Source: Zobellella denitrificans
GTDB lineage: Bacteria > Pseudomonadota > Gammaproteobacteria > Enterobacterales > Aeromonadaceae
Length of the DNA stretch: 62,745 nucleotides
Assembly (NCBI RefSeq): GCF_002237365.1
Contig: NZ_NMUO01000011.1
Span: 1 to 62,745, forward strand
Direction: 5' to 3'
The notes below the pieces were generated by a model, which was not told the origin of the DNA, ran no database searches, and worked only from the letters and a program-made list of their open reading frames with translations. Position 1 is the first letter of the stretch; each line of letters opens with the position of its first letter. The translations under genes were made by a program, and so were the position numbers. This document shows, piece after piece, positions 26,832 to 35,225 of this stretch.

Positions 26832-26970
26832 CTCAACCTCCGGCTATCACTTCAGTCATCAGGGCCAGGCCGACAGTCCGCCCTTTGATTTTTTATATAT
26901 TTTAAATACAATTTCACGCTCTGCCTGGTTCCGTGAACAAGCATTCTCCTCCATTGCCACCGAGGTCCCC

Positions 26971-27522
26971 ATGCATTTTAAACACCGGCTGCGCGATGCC
27001 ACCCTGGCCGGCCTGGCCGCCTTCGTCGCCGTCCTCTGCCTGAGCTACCTGAAAAGCTGGGCGCACTTCATGGTGCTGAGCGCACCGCTGGGCGCTACCC
27101 TGGTCTTGCTGTTATTGCTGCCTTCGGCTCCCCTGTCCCGGCCCAGGCATGTGATCCTCGGGCATCTGCTGACCACCAGCCTGGCGGTGATCGGGCTCGA
27201 ACTGCTGCCGGATCCCATACTGGGGCTGGCCACCTGCTTCGGCCTCGGCATTACCCTGATGGTGCTGACCGATACCCTGCATCCGCCGGCCGGCGCCAAT
27301 CCGATACTGATCTATCTCTCCGGTGCCCACCTTCCCCCCATGGACTTTATCCTGCCCACCCTGGCCGGCACCCTGTTCATGGTGGCCTTCGCCAGCCTCT
27401 ATCACCGGGCCTTTACCCACCGCCGCTACCCCTTTGCCCCCAAGGCGGCGGCGCCTTCCTCCGCCGGCACTGCCGCATCGGCCTCCCATGGGCAGGGAAC
27501 AGGCGGAAAGAAACTTCCATAA
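26971..27522 (+). CDS. HPP-family integral membrane protein
   Basis: A 183-residue protein with four or five hydrophobic segments between residues 10 and 160 and the family signature TLHPPAGANPI (about residue 103), the His-Pro-Pro that gives HPP its name. Some HPP proteins transport nitrite in cyanobacteria and plastids; whether that holds here is unknown. The C-terminal 30 residues are polar and Ala/Ser-rich. ATG 26971 directly precedes the first membrane segment; the frame from 26806 is too long. Upstream is an AT-rich stretch (about 26887-26912) likely to hold the promoter. Confidence 0.85.
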   Translation: MHFKHRLRDATLAGLAAFVAVLCLSYLKSWAHFMVLSAPLGATLVLLLLLPSAPLSRPRHVILGHLLTTSLAVIGLELLPDPILGLATCFGLGITLMVLTDTLHPPAGANPILIYLSGAHLPPMDFILPTLAGTLFMVAFASLYHRAFTHRRYPFAPKAAAPSSAGTAASASHGQGTGGKKLP

Positions 27523-27554
27523 AAAGAATCTCCATATAAAGATATATTAAGAAT

Positions 27555-27597
27555 TGTGACGCCTCTCACAACTCCCCTGGCAACACTTGAGTAACAT
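27555..27597 (+). promoter_or_regulatory. CRP-dependent (class II) promoter of the Tsx-like gene
   Basis: TGTGA-CGCCTC-TCACA (27555-27570) is a perfect CRP core, extended symmetrically to TTGTGA/TCACAA. A -10 hexamer TAACAT lies at 27592-27597, predicting a start near 27604. The CRP centre is then at -41.5, exactly the class II position. Confidence 0.8.
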
Positions 27598-27605
27598 TGC
27601 CACAC

Positions 27606-27636
27606 CGCCTGATTTGTACAAATCAGGCGTGTTTTT
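27606..27636 (+). terminator. Perfect hairpin with T-run, at or near the 5' end of the Tsx-like mRNA
   Basis: CGCCTGATTTG-TA-CAAATCAGGCG (27606-27629) is a perfect 24-base palindrome followed by TGTTTTT. It could terminate the HPP gene transcript. If the CRP promoter is right, it instead forms the first 30 bases of the Tsx-like mRNA as a 5' stem-loop. Confidence 0.7.
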
Positions 27637-27682
27637 AAACTCAATACAGCCCACATTGTGGATACAAATGTGACAGGGAGTC

Positions 27683-28468
27683 ATGATGAAAAAAACCGCC
27701 TTAGCGCTGCTGGTGGCCGTGGCCGCCGCCCCCGCATTCGGTGCCGACTGGAGCACGACCGAGCTTCACTACCAGTTGGGCAGCCTTAAGCAGAATCCTT
27801 TCGGGTCCGATCCCGGGCAAAAGTCGACCACCAATATCTATACCCTGCAACATGCCAGCGGCTGGAAATACGGCGACAACTTCTTCTTTATCGACTACTC
27901 CGACTGGGACGACGGCCAGCGGCAGCGGGACTGGTACGGGGAAGCCTATTTCAACTTCAGCCTCGGCAAGATAAGCGGAGCCGACCTCAGCCTGGGCCCG
28001 ATCAAGGACGTCGGCCTGGTGCTGGGGGTCAACGCGGGCGGCGACAGCAAGATCCGCAAATACCTGCCCGGCATCCAGCTGGCCCTGGACGTGCCCGGCG
28101 CCGCCTTCTTCAACACCCTGATCACCGCCTATATCGACGACAACCTGGGGGTCGCCAACGGCGGGGCGCCCAAGGAAGGCGACAGCTGGATGCTGGACAC
28201 CGCCTGGGCCTTTCCCTTCGCCCTGGGCAACCACGACTTCAGCCTGGAAGGCCACGCCGAATACATCGGCAGCCGTACCAATGAATTCGGCGACAAGGTC
28301 AAGGCCCATATCCTGGCCCAGCCCCAGCTGCGCTACGATCTGGGCAAGACCCTGTTCAATGATCCCCAGCGGCTGTTCGTGGGCATAGAGTACCAGTACT
28401 GGCACAACAAGTTCGGCAGCGATATCAGCGAAAGCGCAGTGCAGGGACTGGCGGTCTGGCGCTTCTGA
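27683..28468 (+). CDS. Tsx/OmpK-family outer membrane channel, copy 1
   Basis: A 261-residue outer membrane beta-barrel. The signal peptide is residues 1-20 (ALALLVAVAAAPAFG/ADW). The mature start WSTTELHYQLGSL..., the segment TLQHASGWKYGDNFFFIDYSDW and the terminal aromatic ...AVWRF match the Tsx-like nucleoside-channel/OmpK family. Tsx admits nucleosides and is controlled by CRP in E. coli; here a perfect CRP site sits at class II position. ATG 27683 is followed by a second ATG at 27686; AGGGAG precedes both. It converges on a second family member. Confidence 0.87.
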   Translation: MMKKTALALLVAVAAAPAFGADWSTTELHYQLGSLKQNPFGSDPGQKSTTNIYTLQHASGWKYGDNFFFIDYSDWDDGQRQRDWYGEAYFNFSLGKISGADLSLGPIKDVGLVLGVNAGGDSKIRKYLPGIQLALDVPGAAFFNTLITAYIDDNLGVANGGAPKEGDSWMLDTAWAFPFALGNHDFSLEGHAEYIGSRTNEFGDKVKAHILAQPQLRYDLGKTLFNDPQRLFVGIEYQYWHNKFGSDISESAVQGLAVWRF

Positions 28469-28470
28469 AA

Positions 28471-28500
28471 TAAAAAAGAAGAGCGCCGCGGCGCTCTTCT
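28471..28500 (-). terminator. Terminator of the second Tsx-like gene
   Basis: AGAAGAGCGCCG pairs perfectly with CGGCGCTCTTCT (28477-28500). On the minus strand the stem is followed by six T (28471-28476), so it mainly serves the leftward gene, though it lies past the stop of copy 1 as well. Confidence 0.88.
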
Positions 28501-28533
28501 GCTTATACACAGGAGTGACAGTAGACAGGCGGC

Positions 28534-29409
28534 TTAGAAGTGCCATTCCAGCTGGAAGGTCGGCGCCGTGGTGTTCACCCCATCCTTGCCGTGGTTGCCG
28601 AACTTGTTGCGCCAGTATTCATAACCGACACCGGCCCAGAGGGTGTTGCTCTTGTTGAAGGCCAGTTGCCCCACATCCACCATCAACGAGGTGCGCGACA
28701 GTATTTCCGGCTTGGTGCCGTTGTTGAAATAGTCTTCCCCCTTCTCGGTGTTGTAGTTGGCAAAGCCCTGGAACTTCATCGGCACCGGACCGGCCTGGAA
28801 CGGCAGACCCCAGGCCAGGCTGACCACATAGTAGGGATCGAAGCTGATGTCGTTGTGGTTGCCGGGGGCACCACAACCGGACAGGCCGCAATGGTTCTGC
28901 TCATAGGCATAGAGCAGGCTCAGATCCACAAAGCCCTTGGGCACGTCGAACTTCAGGGTGGGTCCCGCCACCAGCATGCGCTTGCGCGGGGCGAAGGCGG
29001 TATTTTTGGTGTTCAGATCGAAACCGGCGGTCAACGCCACTTCCTTGACCGGGCCGAAGCCCAGATCGGTGTCGAACACCTTGCCCAGGTGCAACTGGTG
29101 ACGATAGGTCAGGTAGGCTTCGGTCGATCCTTTGCCCTCGCCCTTGGCATCACCGCTGGCCGGATCCATGTTGTTGGACTGCAGCAGATCCAGGTTAAAG
29201 AAGTTCTGGCCGTAGGCGTAGCCGCTGGCGTGGGTCAGCTGCAGCACATGCTTCTTGACCTTGTCGGGGTTGCTGGGCTCCTGGAACTGGGTGCCGTATC
29301 TGTATCCGATATAGGTGTCGGACCAAGTGGCGGCGCTGAGCTGGGGGGCGGCGGATACCGCCAGGGCCAATGCCGAAAGGGTAAAAATACGCTTGCCGAT
29401 GCGTTTCAT
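28534..29409 (-). CDS. Tsx/OmpK-family outer membrane channel, copy 2
   Basis: A 291-residue outer membrane protein with a signal peptide (residues 1-27, LSALALAVSAAPQLSA/ATW). It shares the family layout with copy 1: WSDTYIGYRYG, LQLTHASGYAYGQNFFNLDLLQ, VGYEYWRNKFGN and a terminal EWHF. The two are divergent paralogues, not recent duplicates. A GAGGGAA site precedes ATG 29409. A CGLSGC loop (two cysteines near residue 180) is absent from copy 1 and could form a disulphide in an extracellular loop. Confidence 0.87.
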   Translation of the reverse strand: MKRIGKRIFTLSALALAVSAAPQLSAATWSDTYIGYRYGTQFQEPSNPDKVKKHVLQLTHASGYAYGQNFFNLDLLQSNNMDPASGDAKGEGKGSTEAYLTYRHQLHLGKVFDTDLGFGPVKEVALTAGFDLNTKNTAFAPRKRMLVAGPTLKFDVPKGFVDLSLLYAYEQNHCGLSGCGAPGNHNDISFDPYYVVSLAWGLPFQAGPVPMKFQGFANYNTEKGEDYFNNGTKPEILSRTSLMVDVGQLAFNKSNTLWAGVGYEYWRNKFGNHGKDGVNTTAPTFQLEWHF

Positions 29410-29563
29410 ATCCGTGATTCCCTCACATTCTTGAAGTGTGACTTCCTGATTTTTATGAATACAAAAACGTTAGTTAATGTGCCTTTATTGCTTATTGTTA
29501 AAGCACAAAAATGATTACATAAACCCACACCAAAGATCTACATTTTGCTCACAAAAATTAAAA

Positions 29564-29597
29564 CAAAAAAGACCACGATGGTATTGCCACCGTGGTC
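29564..29597 (-). terminator. Terminator of astE
   Basis: On the minus strand a 12-pair stem (GACCACG...CGTGGTC with one mismatch, 29571-29597) is followed by TTTTTTGTTTTAATTTTT. It lies 24 bases past the astE stop. Confidence 0.87.
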
Positions 29598-29621
29598 CCC
29601 GTGAGGCGGGCACTCTGATAT

Positions 29622-30647
29622 TCAGGACAACTGTGCGGGGGGCAGTTCCGTGGCCACCACCATCAGGGCCGCCCGGTGCCCGTTCGCGACCCTGACGTTG
29701 GGAAAGATCACCGCCTCTTCCGGCTCCTGCACAAACCAGCGTTGCTCGCCGTCTTCCGCCAGCAGGGTACCGGCGGGAAAGGCGGTAAAATTGGCCACCT
29801 CGTCGGCGAAGTGGAAACGGAAGTCGTCGCTCTGCTTGATTATTTCCTGGCATACCCGGAATACCCGGATCTGGTCGAGCGCGACCGCGGCGGCCTGCCA
29901 GCCAGGCTCGCTGATCAATGTTTCCAGGCTACGCTCCATGGCGGTGAAACGGCGGGCGTCGTTCTGGCCGAAGGGCATCACCTTGCCCAGCTCGACAGTG
30001 AAGGCATGGGCCCCGAAACGGTGGGCGCTGAAATAGCTGAAGGTGGTGGTCGGGCCATGGGCCAGCAGTATGGTGTCGACGCCAGCCCCCGCCAGGAAGG
30101 ACAGCTGCTGGCGGCTGTAGGGCGCGCCGTGGGGAAAGGGATAGATGGCGAATTTCTCAAAGGCGGAAGGGCGGATGGCCGTGTGCAGATCGTAGTGCAG
30201 CCGCTCTACGCCCTGGTGCGCCTCGAAGAAGCGCGCCACATGGCCTTCCAGCCTGGCCGCCCGCTCCCGCTCCCGGCTGTGCCGGCCGCCCCGGGCATGG
30301 GCCCCGGAAAACAGCCGGTTGAGGTTTTCTTCCAGCTCCCGCACCCCCAGGTTCATCGCCGCCGGATTGCCGAAGATCAGCAGCAGCCGCTGGCGGCAGG
30401 GCAAGCGGCCGGCCACTATCGCCCGCAACAGCCGTTCGCACAGCTCGATGGGGGCGGTTTCATTGCCGTGGATGCCGCAGGAAAGCACTATGTCCTTGTC
30501 CGCTGGCGAGGCCGGCTCGATACAGAGGACGCCGGTGTCCCACACCTGGATTTCGCCGCCATCGGGCAAGGTTTCGCTGAAGGGGGCAAGCTCCCAGGGA
30601 TGCTCCCTGCTGAGGCTCAAAAAATCACCGAGACGGCTTCCGTTCAC
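29622..30647 (-). CDS. astE: Succinylglutamate desuccinylase
   Basis: Last enzyme of arginine succinyltransferase catabolism: it hydrolyses N-succinylglutamate to succinate and glutamate. It is a zinc M14-like amidohydrolase with SCGIHGNETAP (His and Glu ligands) and DLHTAI (third His), plus FGNP and LELGKxMPFGQND-type segments. I chose GTG 30647 (341 residues) because a strong GGAGG lies seven bases before it and the protein then begins NGSRLGDFLSL, aligned with the E. coli start; upstream ATGs at 30677 and 30665 lack ribosome sites. It stands alone, 11 kb from astB. Confidence 0.93.
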   Translation of the reverse strand: MNGSRLGDFLSLSREHPWELAPFSETLPDGGEIQVWDTGVLCIEPASPADKDIVLSCGIHGNETAPIELCERLLRAIVAGRLPCRQRLLLIFGNPAAMNLGVRELEENLNRLFSGAHARGGRHSRERERAARLEGHVARFFEAHQGVERLHYDLHTAIRPSAFEKFAIYPFPHGAPYSRQQLSFLAGAGVDTILLAHGPTTTFSYFSAHRFGAHAFTVELGKVMPFGQNDARRFTAMERSLETLISEPGWQAAAVALDQIRVFRVCQEIIKQSDDFRFHFADEVANFTAFPAGTLLAEDGEQRWFVQEPEEAVIFPNVRVANGHRAALMVVATELPPAQLS

Positions 30648-30921
30648 ATTTACCTCCAGTAACATCATTAAAAACAAAATATCACATGGCGATAAAACAT
30701 GATTTCAGCAGTAAAGTCTAGCGATGGGAAATAGTCCCCGGCGCACCGAACAGGGCCAGGATGAGGATCCAGGCGGCCGGCCTGAACGGTTATGCGGGGA
30801 TGGCGGGCAGGGGCGCTTTGTTATGCATTCCTGCCCCTGCGAAAAACCGGCGAAAAATGTCGGCAGGGGCGCCGGCAAGAGCGCGCCCCCCGGCACCACG
30901 CCGCGGACGAGACTCGCCCCG
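30648..30921. other. astE/pgm spacer
   Basis: No gene is seen in this 274-base spacer between two leftward genes. GCAGGGGC (about 30806) can pair with GCCCCTGC (about 30834), and a third GCAGGGGC follows near 30863. No T-run is present, so I cannot name a terminator for pgm. Confidence 0.4.
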
Positions 30922-32565
30922 TTACACCCCGGCCCTGGCGAAGGTGTCACTCACCAGCTGCCGGGCTTCGGCGATCAGCCGCTCGAGGTGGGCCTGATCC
31001 CTGAAGCTTTCGGCGTAGATCTTGTATACCTGCTCGGTGCCGCTGGGACGGGCGGCAAACCAGCCCTGTTCGGTGACCACCTTGAGGCCGCCGATCTCGG
31101 CGCCGTTGCCCGGCGCCCGGGTCAGGATGGCGACGATGGGATCCCCCGCCAGGGTCTCGGCCTCGACGTCGTCCCGCTTGAGCCCGGCCAGCACCTGCTT
31201 CTGGGCCAGGCTGGCGGGTGCATCCAGCCGACGGTAGACGGGACGCCCCAGCTCGGCCACCAGCCGTTCGTAATATTGATGCGGCGTCTGGCCGGTCACC
31301 GCCAGGATTTCCGCCGCCAGCAGGGAGGGAATGAAGCCGTCCTTGTCGGTGCTCCAGACCTCGCCGTCCAGGCGCAGGAAGGAAGCGCCGGCGCTTTCCT
31401 CCCCGACAAAGCCAAGCCGGCCATCGACCAGGCTCTGCACGTACCACTTGAAGCCGACCGGCACTTCCATCAGCGACCGTCCCAGGTGGGTCGCCACCCG
31501 ATCGATGAGCGACGAGGACACCAGGGTCTTGCCCACCGCCAGGGTGGCCGGCCAGCGGGGCCTGTGGGTAAAGAGATAATGGATGCACACCGCCAGGTAG
31601 TGGTTGGGATCCATCAGCCCGTCCCGGTCCACGATGCCGTGGCGATCGTAGTCGGGATCGTTGCCACAGGCGATGTCGAACTCCTCCTTCAGCGCCAGCA
31701 GGTTGGCCATGCAGTAGGGGCTGGAGCAGTCCATGCGGATCTGGCCGTCGTGGTCCAGGGTCATAAAGGAGAAGGTCGGATCCTGGCGCGGGTTGACCAC
31801 GGTAATATCCAGACCGTAGCGCTCGGCGATGCGCGGCCAGTAGGCCAGGCCGGCTCCCCCCAGGGGATCGATGCCGATGCGGATGCCGGCCTCGCGGATG
31901 GCGGCCATGTCGACCACCTCGCCCAGCTCCGCCACATAGGCCTCGACATAGTCGAGCTGCACGGCGCGTCCGAGCGCCTCGGCAAAGGGCACCGAGGTGA
32001 TACCGGCACCGCCGGCGGCGATCAGCGCGTTGGCCCTGTCCTGGATCCAGCGGGTGGCGTCGGCCGCGGCCGGGCCACCGTCCGGCCCGTTGTACTTGAT
32101 GCCGCCGTCCCGGGGCGGATTGTGGGAAGGAGTGATGACGATGCCGTCCGCCAGGGCCTGCGTCCGCCCGCGGTTATGGTTGAGAATGGCATGGGACACC
32201 ACGGGCGTCGGCGTATAGCCCCGCCCCTGCTGCACCCTCACCTCCAGCCCGTTGGCCACCAGCACTTCCAGGGCCGTGCCCCAGGCCGCTTCCGACAGGG
32301 CGTGGGTATCCATGGCCAGGAACAGCGGGCCGTCCAGCCCCCGGCCGGTCCGGTACTCCGCCACCGCCTGGCAGATGGCCCTGATGTGCAGTTCGTTGAA
32401 ACTGCCGTCCAGGGCGCAGCCCCGGTGCCCGGAGGTGCCGAAGACCACCTGCTGCTCCGTCCGGGCCGGATCCGGCCGCAGTTGGAAATAGGCACTCATC
32501 AGCCGCGGAATATTGACGAGATCGGCGGCGTCGGCCGGGGTACCGGCCCTGGGGTGCATGGTCAT
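30922..32565 (-). CDS. pgm: Phosphoglucomutase
   Basis: Interconverts glucose 1-phosphate and glucose 6-phosphate, linking glycogen, UDP-glucose and glycolysis. The 547 residues match bacterial Pgm. Phosphate-binding opening FGTSGHRG (about residue 43); active phosphoserine loop [13 protein letters not shown]; metal-binding DPDYDRHG; sugar loop GEESAGAS; and C-terminal phosphate loop [14 protein letters not shown]. It follows seqA by 22 bases on the same strand, as in E. coli seqA-pgm. Confidence 0.97.
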   Translation of the reverse strand: MTMHPRAGTPADAADLVNIPRLMSAYFQLRPDPARTEQQVVFGTSGHRGCALDGSFNELHIRAICQAVAEYRTGRGLDGPLFLAMDTHALSEAAWGTALEVLVANGLEVRVQQGRGYTPTPVVSHAILNHNRGRTQALADGIVITPSHNPPRDGGIKYNGPDGGPAAADATRWIQDRANALIAAGGAGITSVPFAEALGRAVQLDYVEAYVAELGEVVDMAAIREAGIRIGIDPLGGAGLAYWPRIAERYGLDITVVNPRQDPTFSFMTLDHDGQIRMDCSSPYCMANLLALKEEFDIACGNDPDYDRHGIVDRDGLMDPNHYLAVCIHYLFTHRPRWPATLAVGKTLVSSSLIDRVATHLGRSLMEVPVGFKWYVQSLVDGRLGFVGEESAGASFLRLDGEVWSTDKDGFIPSLLAAEILAVTGQTPHQYYERLVAELGRPVYRRLDAPASLAQKQVLAGLKRDDVEAETLAGDPIVAILTRAPGNGAEIGGLKVVTEQGWFAARPSGTEQVYKIYAESFRDQAHLERLIAEARQLVSDTFARAGV

Positions 32566-32587
32566 GGGTTCAATCCTTCCAAGTCAG

Positions 32588-33079
32588 TTAAATGCTTTGG
32601 CACACCCGCTCGATAAGCCCATGGGGATAGCCCATGGCCGCCATCAGTTGCGCCACTATATTGCGCTTGCGGCCGGTATTGGTATTGGTGATCACCCAGT
32701 AGGGGCTGCCTTCGATGGCCTTGGGCTTGGTGGTGTTGCCGGCGGCCAGCAGGGCCGCCTCGGAGTCGGCGAAGTAGATGCGCTTGCGGCCCTTGATGTC
32801 GGTCGCCAGGGCGAAAGAGGCGGGATTTTCCCGGTAGAGCACCGACAGTATGCGCATAAAACGATCGATGGCCGACTCTTCCGCCGCCAGTTGGTTGCTG
32901 CCCAGCATCTGGGCGATGCCCTGGCCCGGCGCGGGGCTCGATGCCGCCACCGGCGCCGCCACGGCGGCCGGCTCAAGCTTCAGCAGCCGGCGCAGTATGT
33001 CCGAGGCGCTCTCGCCGATATGGCGGGTGTTGCTGGCGATATAACGGTAAAGGTCTTCATCTACCTCTATGGTTTTCAT
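32588..33079 (-). CDS. seqA: Replication initiation negative regulator SeqA
   Basis: SeqA binds hemimethylated GATC pairs, sequesters oriC after initiation and organises new DNA. The 163 residues have the N-terminal oligomerisation part (KTIEVDEDLYRYIASNTRHIGESASDILRRLL) and the C-terminal DNA-binding domain (FALATDIKGRKRIYFADSE, GSPYWVITNTNTGRKRNIVAQLM). ATG 33079 matches the E. coli start MKTIEVD; in-frame ATGs at 33082 and further upstream (33091, with a GGGAGTGG site before it) leave a short N-terminal extension possible. It is transcribed with pgm. Confidence 0.95.
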   Translation of the reverse strand: MKTIEVDEDLYRYIASNTRHIGESASDILRRLLKLEPAAVAAPVAASSPAPGQGIAQMLGSNQLAAEESAIDRFMRILSVLYRENPASFALATDIKGRKRIYFADSEAALLAAGNTTKPKAIEGSPYWVITNTNTGRKRNIVAQLMAAMGYPHGLIERVCQSI

Positions 33080-33210
33080 CATCTTTTCTGGCATGTCCAC
33101 TCCCAATGAGGAGCCCGATTATACATGGAGGCGACACCAGGCCCAAGCGGGTTGCGCCGCTGGCCGCCGCAGGCAACAATAACGCCCTTGGTCCAGTTCG
33201 GGAAACTCGC

Positions 33211-33978
33211 ATGCAACTCAATTTTCGCCGCCAGGGGCAGGGCCGCCCGGTCGTGCTGATCCATGGCCTGTTCGGCAACCTGGATAACCTCAATGGCCTC
33301 AGCCGCTCCTTGAGCGAACACTTCGAGATCATCGCCGTCGATGTCCGCAACCATGGGCTCTCCCCCCGCAGCGAGCGGATGGATTATGAAGAGATGGCCG
33401 GCGACATCCTGGCCCTGGCCGACCGGCTCGAGCTGGAGCGACCGGCCCTGGTGGGGCATTCCATGGGCGGCAAGATCGCCATGATGACCGCCGGCCTGGC
33501 CCCCGAACGGATCCGCTCCCTGGCGGTGGCCGACATCGCCCCCGTCGCCTACCACCAGGCCCGCCACGACGCCGTGTTCCGGGGGCTGCTGGCGGTGACC
33601 GAGGCCGGTTGCCGGAGCAGAAAGGAGGCGGACGAGGTGCTCGGCCGTTACGTCGAGTCGGCCGGGGTGCGCCAGTTTCTGCTGAAATCCTTCGTGCCCG
33701 AGGGCGAGCAACCCTGGCGGTTCAACGTGCCGGTGCTGTTCGCCCATTACCAGGCCATCATGGGCTGGCCCGGCCTGCCCCTGCCCTACCAGGGCCCCAC
33801 CCTGTTTATCAAGGGAGCCGAGTCCGACTACCTGCTGCCCGAACACCAGCCCCGGGTGCTGCAACAGTTTCCGCAGGCCCGTGCCCGCGTCATCCAGGGC
33901 GCGGGGCACTGGCTGCACGCGGAGAAACCCCAGGCCTTCAACCGCTTAGTCCTGGATTTCCTGACCGAGGCCGGTTAA
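33211..33978 (+). CDS. ybfF: YbfF-like alpha/beta-hydrolase esterase
   Basis: A 255-residue alpha/beta hydrolase. The oxyanion-side motif is IHGLFGNLDNL, the nucleophile elbow is GHSMGG (Ser near residue 88), the acid lies in the C-terminal third, and the His is in GAGHWLHAEKP. YbfF hydrolyses short acyl and acyl-CoA-type esters. It is divergent from seqA with 131 bases between starts; in E. coli the same two genes are also neighbours. It is separated from DUF2788 by about 50 bases and may be cotranscribed rightward. Confidence 0.93.
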   Translation: MQLNFRRQGQGRPVVLIHGLFGNLDNLNGLSRSLSEHFEIIAVDVRNHGLSPRSERMDYEEMAGDILALADRLELERPALVGHSMGGKIAMMTAGLAPERIRSLAVADIAPVAYHQARHDAVFRGLLAVTEAGCRSRKEADEVLGRYVESAGVRQFLLKSFVPEGEQPWRFNVPVLFAHYQAIMGWPGLPLPYQGPTLFIKGAESDYLLPEHQPRVLQQFPQARARVIQGAGHWLHAEKPQAFNRLVLDFLTEAG

Positions 33979-34031
33979 CAGGCTCAAATCCTTTATGGTA
34001 TAGTTGCGCTCAATTTCAACGGTCGGGCAAC

Positions 34032-34256
34032 ATGATGTCATTGGAGCAAATCGAGCTGCTGGAAAGCCTGGGTCTCAAGCTGTTTTTCGTGGCCATTTTC
34101 CTGCTGATCGGGCTGGCTATCCAGGATGTGCTCAAGCGGGGCAAGGTGCCCAGGTTTGGCCGCTTCATCGTGTGGCTGGTATTGTTTCTGGGCTGTGCCG
34201 GCTTTGTCGCCAAGGGGATCATCGAAGTCGCCTGGGAAGGAGGCGGTCTCGGTTAA
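34032..34256 (+). CDS. DUF2788 family small membrane protein
   Basis: A 74-residue inner-membrane protein with two hydrophobic segments (about residues 13-34 and 46-64) separated by the basic loop KRGKVPRFGR. Topology and length fit DUF2788. No function is known. ATG 34032 is chosen at the head of MMSLEQIELLESLGLKLF; an adjacent ATG at 34035 is possible. It ends three bases before ybfE, so the two are coupled. Confidence 0.8.
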   Translation: MMSLEQIELLESLGLKLFFVAIFLLIGLAIQDVLKRGKVPRFGRFIVWLVLFLGCAGFVAKGIIEVAWEGGGLG

Positions 34257-34259
34257 CCC

Positions 34260-34544
34260 ATGGCCAAGCAAGATGCGGACAGAACCACGCTGGACTTGTT
34301 TGCCGACGAGCGTCGGCCCGGCAGGCCGAAGACCAATCCCCTGCCCCGGCAAGCCCAGCTCAAGCTCAACAAGCGCAATCAGCTCAGGCGGGATCGCGAA
34401 CGCGGCCTCAGGCGCATCGAGCTGAAGGTGGATCAGGCCTTGTTGAGCAAATTGAACCTGCTTGCCGCCGAGCGCCAGCTCAGCCGGGCAGAACTGATTC
34501 AGGCGTTACTGTTGCAACAGCTGGAGCAACAGGATTTCGATTAG
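34260..34544 (+). CDS. ybfE: LexA-regulated protein YbfE-like
   Basis: A 94-residue basic protein beginning MAKQDADRTTLDLFADERRPGRPKTNPLPRQAQLKLNKRNQLRRDR, the YbfE pattern, with an AT-hook-like GRPKTNP and a C-terminal ribbon-helix-helix-like part (RIELKVDQALLSKLNLLAAERQLSRAELIQALL). It probably binds DNA. In E. coli it is an SOS gene; I do not see a clear LexA box just upstream here. The order ybfE-fldA is conserved. Confidence 0.9.
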   Translation: MAKQDADRTTLDLFADERRPGRPKTNPLPRQAQLKLNKRNQLRRDRERGLRRIELKVDQALLSKLNLLAAERQLSRAELIQALLLQQLEQQDFD

Positions 34545-34588
34545 GCCGGGCGGCCTGACAATCACATTTTCTAAGGTACAGCATTATT

Positions 34589-35116
34589 ATGGCAAGCGTA
34601 GGTCTGTTTTTTGGAAGTGACACCGGCAATACCGAAGCCGTGGCCAAGATGATCCAGAAAGAGCTGGGCAAGCATCTGATCGAGGTGCACGATATCGCCA
34701 AGAGCACCAAGGAGGACATCGCCGGCTTCGACCTGCTGATCCTCGGCATTCCCACCTGGTACTACGGCGAATCCCAGGCCGACTGGGACGACTTCTTCCC
34801 GGAGCTGGAGCACATCGACTTCAACGACAAGCTGGTGGCCATTTTCGGCTGCGGTGATCAGGAAGACTACGCCGAGTACTTTCTCGACGCCATGGGTACC
34901 CTGCGTGATATCATCGAGCCCAAGGGCGCCATCATCATCGGTCACTGGCCGACCGAGGGCTACGACTTCGAGGCATCCCGCGCCCTGGTGGACGACGGCC
35001 ACTTTATCGGCCTGGGGATAGACGAAGACCGGCAACCCGAGCTGACCCAGGACAGGGTCAAGGCCTGGTGCAAGCAGATCTATGAAGAGATGTGCCTGAA
35101 AGAGCTGGAATCTTAA
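34589..35116 (+). CDS. fldA: Flavodoxin 1
   Basis: An FMN electron carrier that serves IspG/IspH, biotin synthase, MetH reactivation and anaerobic ribonucleotide reductase activation. The 175 residues match FldA: phosphate loop GSDTGNTEAVAK (residues 9-20), TWYYGESQADW and GCGDQEDYAEYF around the isoalloxazine. TAAGGTAC precedes the ATG. It follows ybfE by 44 bases and ends at a strong terminator. Fur, often a neighbour, is 2.4 kb away. Confidence 0.97.
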   Translation: MASVGLFFGSDTGNTEAVAKMIQKELGKHLIEVHDIAKSTKEDIAGFDLLILGIPTWYYGESQADWDDFFPELEHIDFNDKLVAIFGCGDQEDYAEYFLDAMGTLRDIIEPKGAIIIGHWPTEGYDFEASRALVDDGHFIGLGIDEDRQPELTQDRVKAWCKQIYEEMCLKELES

Positions 35117-35138
35117 GCTTATTGTTCGGGTCTAATTT

Positions 35139-35166
35139 AGGGATGCGGACCGCGCGTCCCTTTTTT
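35139..35166 (+). terminator. Terminator of fldA
   Basis: AGGGATGCG-GACCG-CGCGTCCCT (nine pairs, one G-U) followed by six T, 22 bases after the fldA stop. Confidence 0.9.
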
Positions 35167-35225
35167 GTATGCCTGACGATAACGCCGAACAACCCGAACC
35201 AGAATCGAGACAAGAGAAACAGAGC

